This document shows, piece after piece, positions 1 through 5,428 of a stretch of DNA of 6,399 bases (the first letter of the stretch is position 1; the number at the start of each line of letters is the position of its first letter). Where the stretch lies: contig CAKRMK010000063.1 of assembly GCA_934364795.1 (NCBI GenBank), positions 1 through 6,399 of the forward strand, given 5' to 3'. Position numbers and translations under genes: made by a program. Under the pieces are notes generated by a model. The model worked only from the letters and a program-made list of their open reading frames with translations, ran no database searches and was not told where the DNA came from. Source of the DNA: an uncultured Blautia sp. (GTDB lineage Bacteria > Bacillota > Clostridia > Lachnospirales > Lachnospiraceae).

Positions 1-95
1 GGTTGAAAGAATAAGGTATCAGGGATAGCAAGTAATATGTAATGAACTAGGTCTTAACGAAGAGGAGAAATAGATAATTTCCAGATTATAGAACA
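1..95. other. AT-rich flank without a recognisable gene
   Basis: I see no convincing open reading frame, RNA gene or repeat here. The stretch lies just beyond the terminator of the serine recombinase remnant. In integrative elements of this class the attachment site often lies close to the recombinase gene, so an att core could be in or near this stretch, but nothing in the sequence itself identifies one. Confidence 0.4.
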
Positions 96-131
96 AAAAC
101 AACCCTCCCGGCTGTCGTGGCTGAGAGGGTT
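95..131 (-). terminator. Rho-independent terminator of the serine recombinase remnant
   Basis: Bases 101-107 (AACCCTC) are the exact reverse complement of 125-131 (GAGGGTT), with a 17-base loop region between. On the minus strand the stem is followed by GTTTTTGTTC (100-91), a good U-tract. It begins 18 bases past the stop codon of the minus-strand recombinase remnant (stop at 149-151), the usual place for a terminator. Confidence 0.75.
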
Positions 132-148
132 TCGTGCGTCTATGTGTA

Positions 149-590
149 TTATCCTTCAATCTCAATTTTCAGTCCGGACTTGAGTTCCACTGTGAAGTGG
201 TCATCCCAGATAATGATGCGCTCAAGCCAGCGTTTCACCAGAGCCTCATCAAAGGCTTCCAGGTGTGCGGGTTGCTGCTTGATGAAATCTTGCAATTCGT
301 TGATGCGGGCAATCTGTGCGTCCCTGGCCGCAGTATCAACCGTACATTTCTCGCGCTGCTCCCGGAGCTTGAAGATTTCATCGGCAATCTCGTCGTAGGC
401 CTCTTTGTTGTTGGCTTTTTTTAGAAGCTCTTTCTGGAGCTCCTGCAATTTTTCGTCAATGCCATCAGCAGTGTTTTGCTGAGCGCTTCGGATCACATTA
501 GCAATGTTCTGCCGGAGTTGTGCTTGGTAGGTGGACTTATCACCTAGGAGCGTGTTGATCGCCTGAACCACCATATTCTCTAATACCGTC
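149..590 (-). pseudogene. Large serine recombinase, C-terminal fragment (interrupted by IS21-type element)
   Basis: About 146 residues of the C-terminal region of a large serine recombinase (TndX/TnpX-like site-specific integrase of clostridial mobile elements). Visible signs are the segment VVQAINTLLG, a long charged coiled-coil stretch rich in E, K, L and R (including LQKELLKKANNKE and EIFKLREQREK), the run LQDFIKQQP, and the typical closing block DDHFTVELKSGLKIEIEG. Family members are usually 500-560 residues, so roughly 400 N-terminal residues are gone, including the catalytic serine domain and zinc ribbon. The remnant cannot recombine DNA. An open reading frame continues to an ATG at 676, but everything before the TVLENMVV segment is translated IS end sequence, so that start is not native. 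The cut coincides with the left IS end. The missing 5' part is not on the far side of the IS, so this is not a simple insertion. Family assignment is from recognised sequence, not from a search. Confidence 0.85.
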
Positions 591-670
591 TGTTTGTTGT
601 AAAATAAAAATGTAGAAAGTTGCAAAACAAAAATGTAGGTGATTGCAGCTACATTTTGTAGGTAATTGCA
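591..670 (+). repeat. Left IS end: terminal half-site plus three 14-bp repeats at 23-bp period
   Basis: Repeats of the pattern TGTAGNNNNTTGCA lie at 611-624 (TGTAGAAAGTTGCA), 634-647 (TGTAGGTGATTGCA) and 657-670 (TGTAGGTAATTGCA), exactly 23 bp apart. A partial copy ending in TTGTA at 597-601 continues the same phase at the terminus. These are probably transposase (IstA) binding sites; IS21-family ends are known to carry multiple repeats. Confidence 0.85.
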
Positions 671-815
671 AAGCATCAGAATCCTAGGAACAGGCAGCGC
701 CGGATGGTAGCTCCTAAGTTGGATCTAATGCAAAAATCCATTGCAGACATACAGATAATCAATTACCCTTGTCTTTGTTGTAAGCCAAAACATCAAAGAT
801 AAGGAGAAAAGGAGT

Positions 816-2360
816 ATGACTACAATGGATCAGATTCATCGTATCAGAGAACTCTTCTATGAGCAAGGGAAAAATCTGAACGAAATTGCAATCATCATGA
901 ACTGCGACTGGCGTACAGTACGCAAATATGTGGATATGGAAGATTTTAGCAGTCCACCACCAGCTTCCCTTAGGAATGAGGAGCATAATTCCAAACTTGA
1001 TCCTTTCAAACCGCAGATTGACAGCTGGATGGAAGCGGATAAACTTGCTCCACGAAAACAGCGCCATACTGCCAAAAGGATCTACAAGCGCCTGAAAAGC
1101 GAAAACCAGGATTTTTCCTGCAGCTACAGGCTGGTTGCCCTTTACGTCAGACAACGGAAAAAAGAACTCAATCTTAACAAAACAGCTGGTTACATTCCTC
1201 TTGAGCACAAACCAGGTGAAGCACAGGCCGATTTCGGTACAGCAGATTTTTATGAAAATGGGAAACTCCACCACGAAGCAAAATATCTTGTACTCAGCTT
1301 CCCATACAGCAACGGCGGCTTTTTCCAGCTTAATTATGGGGAAAACATGGAATGCCTGCTGGAAGGTCTGGTTGCCATATTTGAACATATAGGCGGCGTG
1401 CCCACTGAGATCTGGTTCGATAACACAAGAACTATTGTAACGAAGATCATAAAAGGCGATGGCCGGAACATAACGGAACGATTCCAGCGTTTCTGCGAAC
1501 ACTACCGGATCAAGCCCCTGTTCATGAACCCTGAGTCCGGATGGGAAAAGGGAAATGTGGAAAATAAAGTAGGTTACCTGCGCCGTAACCATCTTGTCCC
1601 AATCCCCAGGTTTGATGACCTTACAGAACAAAATAAACAGTTCCTGGTATGCTGCGAAACAGATATGCAGCGTGAACATTACGAGGATGGCAATGGCCGC
1701 TTCATCCGTGAACTCTTTGAAGAAGATACTGCACATTTGCGCCCACTTCCCTCCGTCCCATTCGACACAGCAAACTATATAACTGCGAAAACAGATAAAT
1801 ACGGAAAGTTCACCCTGGATGCAGGAAAACACTGTTATTCAGCATCTCCTGCCTTCTGTGAATCTATTGTAAACCTGAAGGTCACATCAGCATCCGTGAC
1901 TGTCCTGGATCAGGATATGCATGAAATCGTACGTCACAAACGGCTTTACGGCAGCGACCATGAAAGCATGGACTGGGTACCGTATCTTGCCTATATAGCC
2001 AGGAAGCCACGTTCCCTGCGTAACAGCGGCATTTACGATATGATGCCGCAAACCATGCGGTTGTATATGGACAGCTGCGAAAGTAAGGACCGTGGGCGTA
2101 TCCTTAAGGTACTTGCAGAGCTTACAGAACGTACCGGATTTACCAGTGCAGTCAATACTGTCAACGAGGCTGTACGCATGAATGCGACTGATCCGGATAG
2201 TCTTGAAACCCTGTACAGGCGGACTTATGCGGATGTTCCAGTCCTGCCGCCTCTGGATTCCGGGCCTGATATTCCAAAACAAAGGATCATTCCCTTTAGA
2301 AATGATCTTCAGAAACTGGATGCTGTCCTACACAAAGGAGGTGCCTTCAATCATGGCTGA
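816..2360 (+). CDS. istA: IS21-family transposase IstA (DDE integrase)
   Basis: A 514-residue transposase that catalyses the DNA cutting and strand transfer of the element, working with IstB. The N-terminus holds a helix-turn-helix of the IS21 type (about residues 7-40, including LNEIAIIMNCDWRTVRKYVD). The DDE core is visible: first Asp in GEAQADFG (D139), second in WFDNT (D202), and the Glu in KGNVENKVGYLRRN (E249), in line with the RNase H-like integrase fold. The rest (about 320-514) is the C-terminal region usual for IstA. Length matches the family (about 500). The chosen ATG at 816 has AAGGAG at 801-806 with a 9-base gap; a second ATG at 825 is possible. Its stop overlaps the istB start (ATGGCTGA), indicating translational coupling. 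I see no internal stop or frameshift. The long antisense frames over this gene are shadows. Confidence 0.95.
   Translation: MTTMDQIHRIRELFYEQGKNLNEIAIIMNCDWRTVRKYVDMEDFSSPPPASLRNEEHNSKLDPFKPQIDSWMEADKLAPRKQRHTAKRIYKRLKSENQDFSCSYRLVALYVRQRKKELNLNKTAGYIPLEHKPGEAQADFGTADFYENGKLHHEAKYLVLSFPYSNGGFFQLNYGENMECLLEGLVAIFEHIGGVPTEIWFDNTRTIVTKIIKGDGRNITERFQRFCEHYRIKPLFMNPESGWEKGNVENKVGYLRRNHLVPIPRFDDLTEQNKQFLVCCETDMQREHYEDGNGRFIRELFEEDTAHLRPLPSVPFDTANYITAKTDKYGKFTLDAGKHCYSASPAFCESIVNLKVTSASVTVLDQDMHEIVRHKRLYGSDHESMDWVPYLAYIARKPRSLRNSGIYDMMPQTMRLYMDSCESKDRGRILKVLAELTERTGFTSAVNTVNEAVRMNATDPDSLETLYRRTYADVPVLPPLDSGPDIPKQRIIPFRNDLQKLDAVLHKGGAFNHG
2334..2342 (+). promoter_or_regulatory. Strong Shine-Dalgarno that sets the istB start
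   Basis: AAAGGAGGT lies inside the 3' end of istA, with 10 bases between it and the ATG at 2353. It settles the istB start: the same frame is open back to an ATG at 2182, but that one has no such site and would lie deep inside istA. Confidence 0.8.
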
Positions 2361-3114
2361 AATAGAAAATTCTATTGCGCAATGCTGTAAGCAGCTGAGG
2401 CTGTCCACGAACTTTGCCGGACAGGCACTTACGCTGGAAGGAGATACCCCACAAAAGTACCTGTTAAACCTTCTGGAAAATGAGATCAGCTACCGTATTG
2501 AAAAAAGAAAAAGTAAATATCTTAATACAGCCGGTTTTCCACGCAGATACCGGGCAGAAGAATTCAAAACAGATGAAATTGATTTTCCTGATGGTATCAG
2601 TTTTCAAAGCCTGCTTGACCTGGATTTTTATCATGCCGGAAAAAATGTCATCATGTATGGAGGTACAGGAACCGGCAAAACGATGCTGTCAATACTGATC
2701 GGGATGTCGGCCTGCAATCAGGAGATCCCAGTCAGATTCTATCGCACTGCAGGACTGATCAACCTGTTTTCTGAAAGTCAGGGAAAAGGTACGCTCAGTA
2801 CGTTGAAAAAGAAATTAAACAGCGCACAGATCCTGATCCTGGATGAATTCGGCTATGTTCCATATGACAGGAACGGTTCGCAGCTTCTGTTTGATTATCT
2901 GTCTGAGATACACGAGCAGAAATCTGTCATCCTGAATACGAACCTGGAATTCTCCCAATGGGTGAATGTTCTTTACGACCAGCGGATGACAACGGCATTG
3001 ATCGGCAGGCTGACCCATCATGTAGAACTGATCCTGTTTCCTGGTGTCAATAACCGATTACGGGAATCCAGCATTAATGAAACACTTTCAAAGATCAACA
3101 GTCAGAATGGGTAA
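2353..3114 (+). CDS. istB: IS21-family helper ATPase IstB
   Basis: A 253-residue AAA+ ATPase of the IstB/DnaC-like group, which assembles on target DNA and activates the IstA transposase. Walker A is GGTGTGKT (residues 103-110). Walker B is LILDEFG (about 161-167, D164-E165), with the FGY signature typical of IstB. A sensor-1-like Asn lies in VILNTNLEFSQW (about 192-203), and the RMTTALIGRLTHH segment (about 211-223) carries the arginine region common to the family. An N-terminal helical segment (about 1-75) fits the IstA-binding region. Length is as expected (about 250). The ATG at 2353 overlaps the istA stop by 8 nt and has a near-perfect Shine-Dalgarno, so the two genes form one coupled unit. 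Confidence 0.95.
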   Translation: MAEIENSIAQCCKQLRLSTNFAGQALTLEGDTPQKYLLNLLENEISYRIEKRKSKYLNTAGFPRRYRAEEFKTDEIDFPDGISFQSLLDLDFYHAGKNVIMYGGTGTGKTMLSILIGMSACNQEIPVRFYRTAGLINLFSESQGKGTLSTLKKKLNSAQILILDEFGYVPYDRNGSQLLFDYLSEIHEQKSVILNTNLEFSQWVNVLYDQRMTTALIGRLTHHVELILFPGVNNRLRESSINETLSKINSQNG

Positions 3115-3186
3115 ATTGCCCTAAAGTAAAGTCTGCTTCTACGCAGGCAAAATATTTAAAGAATGTCTGCAATGTCCTTTTAAATA

Positions 3187-3211
3187 GCTGGCAGGTACCA
3201 TGACTGCCAGC
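3187..3211. other. Hairpin downstream of istB inside the IS
   Basis: GCTGGCAG (3187-3194) and CTGCCAGC (3204-3211) form a perfect 8-bp stem with a 9-base loop. No U-tract follows on the plus strand, so it is only a weak candidate terminator. It lies just inside the innermost right-end repeat and could instead block read-through from outside the element. Confidence 0.4.
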
Positions 3212-3217
3212 CGGGCT

Positions 3218-3297
3218 TGCAATTACCTACAAAATGCAGCTGCAACGACCTACAAAAAGTTTTTGCAATTTTATGCAAAAAGGTCTTGCAAAAAACA
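3218..3297 (-). repeat. Right IS end: inverted copy of the 23-bp-phased repeat array
   Basis: Inverted copies lie at 3218-3231 (TGCAATTACCTACA), 3241-3254 (TGCAACGACCTACA) and 3264-3277 (TGCAATTTTATGCA). A terminal half copy begins at 3287 (TGCAAAAAACA). The starts are again exactly 23 bp apart, mirroring the left end. The innermost copy is identical on both sides (TGTAGGTAATTGCA), while the outer copies differ more. Confidence 0.85.
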
Positions 3298-3912
3298 CTC
3301 AGTTTTGGTATCATTCGTTATACTGATATTTTCTTTAAGATAAAGTGTATCGTTTAATATAAGCTGTACAGCAAAATTCATTAATGCAGATATAGAAGTT
3401 GTATATCCCTTGGCAGGTTCACCTTTGAAGGTGAGAACGAAATCATTTTCGTCACCATCTCTCAGATATCCAGGACGGAGAATGGTATAATTTAGGTCAC
3501 TTGCCTCAACGATATCTACTGCTTGACGATTTGGAATCTGAGCCGGTTCGTTGTCAAGATTATCATCTCCATCAATTTCATCTGGAATTTCATTGTAGAT
3601 GCCGACAGCACCCATGAAAATCAAACGTTTCACATTGGATTCAGTCATAGCGGAGACAAGTACATTTGCAATTTTAGGCAGTTTATCTCCGGAAATGGCA
3701 CAATATACAACATCCTGACCAGATAGTGCAGATTTCATTTCTGCTATATTTTCGGCATCTCCATTGATGACTTTTATACGGGATGTATCTGAATAAATTT
3801 CCCCTGCATGACGGGAAAATAATGTCAGATGGCAATCTGTATCGGTCAGAAGTTTCTGTGTGAGAGCACTTCCGGCTGTTCCGGTTGCACCAAGCATTAA
3901 AATGTTTTTCAT
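3271..3912 (-). CDS. NAD(P)-binding Rossmann-fold oxidoreductase (atypical SDR/NmrA-like), 3' end replaced by IS
   Basis: A predicted soluble NAD(P)-dependent oxidoreductase of the atypical short-chain dehydrogenase (NmrA/NAD(P)H-binding) group; its substrate cannot be told. The N-terminus has the dinucleotide-binding loop MLGATGTAGS (glycines 8, 11 and 14). It continues with the Rossmann pattern DVVYCAISG (about 76-84), VKRLIFMGAVGIYNE (about 101-115) and YTILRPGYL (about 152-160). I do not see a classical YxxxK active site. The start at 3912 is chosen because AGGAGG (3923-3928) lies 10 bases upstream; the longer frame to 3933 adds seven residues across this site. Native sequence appears to run to residue 205. 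The last eight codons (CFLQDLFA, then TAA) are translated from the IS right end, so the true C-terminus is lost, probably by only a few residues. It may still fold. It lies 14 bases after the aldo/keto reductase stop, as a former operon partner. Confidence 0.8.
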   Translation of the reverse strand: MKNILMLGATGTAGSALTQKLLTDTDCHLTLFSRHAGEIYSDTSRIKVINGDAENIAEMKSALSGQDVVYCAISGDKLPKIANVLVSAMTESNVKRLIFMGAVGIYNEIPDEIDGDDNLDNEPAQIPNRQAVDIVEASDLNYTILRPGYLRDGDENDFVLTFKGEPAKGYTTSISALMNFAVQLILNDTLYLKENISITNDTKTECFLQDLFA

Positions 3913-3926
3913 GATAGTTCTGCCTC

Positions 3927-4601
3927 CTACCATTGCATAGACATTTCCACAAGCTCCGGATTTTCCGGATTGCCAATCATAGGAGCTGCTTTGTCCAGTT
4001 TACGAAGTGCAGTCATTTCATCAGTGGTCAATTCAAAGTCAAATACATTGAAATTTTCTGCAATACGATCCGTATGAACCGATTTCGGAATGACTGTTAC
4101 ACCATTCTGTATAGAGCGTCGAAGCAGTACTTGTGCAGGAGTTTTATGGTATTTGGCTGCAATTTCACGTACTGCAGATTCATCATACATGGAATTAGCT
4201 TTCGCCTGACCTAATGGTGCATATGCCATGTGTGCTACACCATATTTTTTCTCCCACTTGTGCTCTGCCTGACGCTGGCAGTACAGATGAGTTTCAATCT
4301 GATTAACTGCAGGTTTTATTGAATTGTATGCAATCAGATCAACCAGTCTGTCCGGTTCAAAGTTGGAGACACCGATGGAACGAATTTTCCCTTCAGCTTT
4401 AAGCATTTCAAGCTCATGCCATGCATTGTAATAATTGGCAAATGGCCAGTGTAGAAGTACAAGATCAAGATAATCTGTTCCAAGCAGTTTCAACGAGTTT
4501 TCAACAGTTGAACGAGTATGGTCGTATGATTTGAAGTTGACCTTGGTTACAAGAAACAGTTCATGGCGGTCAATCCCGCTTTGCTTGATTCCGTTTCCAA
4601 T
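3927..4601 (-). pseudogene. Aldo/keto reductase lacking its N-terminus
   Basis: About 224 residues of an aldo/keto reductase (NADPH-dependent TIM-barrel carbonyl reductase, usually about 270-285 residues). Family motifs are clear: VTKVNF, which carries the catalytic-type Lys; LDLVLLHWP with the active-site His; RSIGVSNF; PAVNQIETH; and the cofactor-binding segment VTVIPKSVHTDRIAENF near the C-terminus. The first 50-60 residues are missing, including the cofactor-barrel start and the catalytic Asp and Tyr (the DTAxxYxNE region), so it should be inactive. The frame stays open to an ATG at 4652, but residues before about RIGNGIKQ are antisense to a LysM fragment and no ribosome binding site precedes that ATG. 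The stop TAG (3927-3929) touches the ribosome binding site of the next gene, so the two were one operon. Confidence 0.85.
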
Positions 4602-4603
4602 CC

Positions 4604-4738
4604 GTAAACCCCGGAGATACGCTTTCAAAGATTGCGAAGAGCCACAGTACAAGCGTGGCTGAGATTCTCAAGCTGAACAGTGCACTCATCAAGAATCAAG
4701 ACAGCATCCATGTGGGATGGAAGATTCGAGTGAAATGA
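4604..4738 (+). pseudogene. LysM domain, C-terminal fragment of a cell-wall-binding protein
   Basis: A short reading frame with no start codon encodes 44 residues that match the peptidoglycan-binding LysM pattern from end to end: VNPGDTLSKIAKSH, then SVAEILKLNSALIK, then HVGWKIRVK and a TGA at 4736-4738. LysM repeats normally begin with a PGDTLxxIA block, have a central ILxLN and close with a VGxKIxI strand, all seen here. The rest of the protein, upstream on the plus strand, is gone and is replaced by the aldo/keto reductase remnant running the other way. LysM tails are found on phage or bacterial murein hydrolases, spore proteins and phage tail proteins; which of these it came from cannot be told. 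Without a start codon it is not expected to be expressed. Confidence 0.75.
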
Positions 4739-4783
4739 GAAATAGCCCATAGGACGGAAAGCACCGCGCCTATAGGCTATTTC
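4739..4783. terminator. Bidirectional-type terminator between LysM fragment and prepilin gene
   Basis: Bases 4739-4753 pair with 4769-4783: GAAATAGCC with GGCTATTTC, then ATAGG with CCTAT, with a single C-A mismatch at 4748/4774. This gives a 15-position stem and a 15-base loop. It begins directly after the LysM stop (4736-4738) and ends one base before the stop of the minus-strand prepilin gene (4785-4787). The U-rich stretches after it are modest on both strands. Confidence 0.65.
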
Positions 4784-4784
4784 C

Positions 4785-5156
4785 TTAATCTTCTGGAAGC
4801 ATTAAGCTGCAATCATAGTCATTGCAAAGATACAACAGGTTGTATCCACCATTATTGGCTTCTGGTGCAACCCATAGACATCCAGCTTTTAGTTTTACAG
4901 TCTGTCCTGCTAATTGAAAAGAAGTCAGCCCTGGCTTTTCCCATTCGTTCATGTATTCAGGCTTGACTGTTTCTGTTTCCATAAAATCATACTGGAGCTG
5001 CGCATAATAGCTTCTTACATTGGTCCAGTCTGCAGCAACTCTGGCTTTATGAAGCTGCTGGCTGAAGATTGGAATGGAGATTGCAACAAGAACTCCAATA
5101 ATAGCAACGACGACCAGTAGCTCAGCCAGAGTGAATCCATCGTTTTTCTTTTTCAT
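4785..5156 (-). CDS. Type IV prepilin/pseudopilin-like protein
   Basis: A 123-residue protein with a class III (prepilin) signal. A short basic leader, MKKKNDG, is followed by the conserved FTLAELLVVVAIIGVLVAI, giving cleavage by prepilin peptidase after G7 and the conserved Glu at mature position 5. The hydrophobic helix (about residues 8-27) would anchor it in the membrane and build a pilus or pseudopilus. The remainder is a small globular domain with three Cys (CLW, LCNDYDC) and ends LMLPED. Length suits minor pilins or ComGC/GspG-like proteins. GGAGGTG (5164-5170) lies 7 bases before the ATG. No assembly ATPase, platform or peptidase gene is in the window, so it is an orphan here; it may use machinery encoded elsewhere. 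Exact subfamily is not decided. Confidence 0.9.
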   Translation of the reverse strand: MKKKNDGFTLAELLVVVAIIGVLVAISIPIFSQQLHKARVAADWTNVRSYYAQLQYDFMETETVKPEYMNEWEKPGLTSFQLAGQTVKLKAGCLWVAPEANNGGYNLLYLCNDYDCSLMLPED

Positions 5157-5184
5157 AGCTCTTCACCTCCGATTTCGTTCGATT

Positions 5185-5212
5185 ATTATACCTTGAAAAC
5201 GTAAAAACACAA
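5185..5212 (-). promoter_or_regulatory. Promoter of the prepilin gene
   Basis: On the minus strand TTGTGT (5212-5207) and TATAAT (5190-5185) are separated by 16 bases. The -10 box is a perfect consensus match, and the -35 matches in the TTG. The -10 lies 28 bases from the ATG at 5156, leaving room for a short leader with the GGAGGTG site. The -35 lies inside the end of the helicase remnant. Confidence 0.7.
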
Positions 5213-5428
5213 AGAAGGGATTGTGAAAGGAATAATAAATGAATCTTTTGCAAGTCGCTCTGCGATCACATCTACTGCCGCATTTGTATAGGTAATACAG
5301 ACTACATTTTGTTTTTTTCGGCTGTAATCAGACCATTTATTTGCCTGTATCCATTCAATAGCCCGATTCAGAGAGTAAGTCTTGCCAGAGCCTGCACTTG
5401 CTTACTCCAGAACCCTTTGGTCATTCAA
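5186..5428 (-). pseudogene. UvrD-like helicase, N-terminal fragment (GajB-like partner of OLD nuclease)
   Basis: Read in one frame, the minus strand gives ASAGSGKTYSL, a superfamily 1 helicase Walker A (AGSGKT), then NVVCITYTNAAVDVIAERL, which fits helicase motif Ia (TYTN-A). It ends in FTIPSLCF, which looks like a decayed TIHSFCW, the usual next block. Only about 80 residues of a 500-700-residue protein remain. Directly before ASAG the frame reads QRVLE and then a TAA (5402-5404); VLE-ASAGSGKT would be the natural order, so the stop looks like a small in-frame insertion. A native start may be a TTG at 5426-5428 overlapping the end of the upstream nuclease gene. The 3' part has been replaced by the prepilin region. 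The gene is clearly dead. Family assignment rests on recognised motifs, without a search. Confidence 0.8.

Larger units (their letters stand above)
591..3297 (+). mobile_element. IS21-family insertion sequence (istA/istB)
   Basis: A complete-looking IS21-family element of about 2.7 kb. It has two overlapping genes, a DDE integrase-type transposase and an AAA+ helper ATPase, between inverted ends. The ends align without gaps when one is reverse-complemented: TGTTTGTTGTA at 591-601 against TGTTTTTTGCA (reverse complement of 3287-3297). Further in, three 14-bp repeats lie at each end. The outer boundary is uncertain by a few bases; a TG...CA element at 598-3290 is the alternative. No target-site duplication is visible with either choice, and the two flanks belong to different genes. 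This suggests that this copy is the product of a recombination or adjacent deletion rather than a fresh insertion. The coding genes show no frameshift, so the element may still be active. Confidence 0.9.

Noticed and set aside
117..424. Two overlapping plus-strand frames of 93 and 96 codons
   Set aside because: Both are antisense to the serine recombinase tail, whose minus-strand frame has clear family motifs.
611..670. Evenly spaced short repeats as a CRISPR array
   Set aside because: The repeats are 14 bp on a 23-bp period, only three full copies, and mirrored in inverted form at the other IS end. This is the pattern of transposase binding sites.
731..759. GATAAT at 754-759 as a -10 box for istA
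   Set aside because: No acceptable -35 lies at 16-18 bases upstream (CAAAAA there). The istA promoter could not be placed with any confidence.
759..1832. Long open frame of 357 codons on the minus strand
   Set aside because: It lies antisense to istA, is rich in Phe, Ile and Cys in the way of a shadow frame, and has no family resemblance. The istA frame on the other strand carries the full DDE motif set.
1887..2282. 131-codon minus-strand frame
   Set aside because: It is a shadow of the istA 3' region with no motif or ribosome binding site of note.
2182..2352. Upstream ATG extending istB by 57 residues
   Set aside because: The extension lies within istA and has no ribosome binding site. 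The ATG at 2353 has a near-perfect Shine-Dalgarno and gives the standard IstB length.
3523..4214. Plus-strand frames of 67 and 93 codons
   Set aside because: They are shadows over the two oxidoreductase genes on the minus strand, without motifs or plausible starts.
4602..4652. ATG at 4652 as the start of the aldo/keto reductase
   Set aside because: The first ~17 codons are antisense to the LysM fragment, show no reductase similarity, and lack a ribosome binding site. The gene is better described as 5'-truncated.
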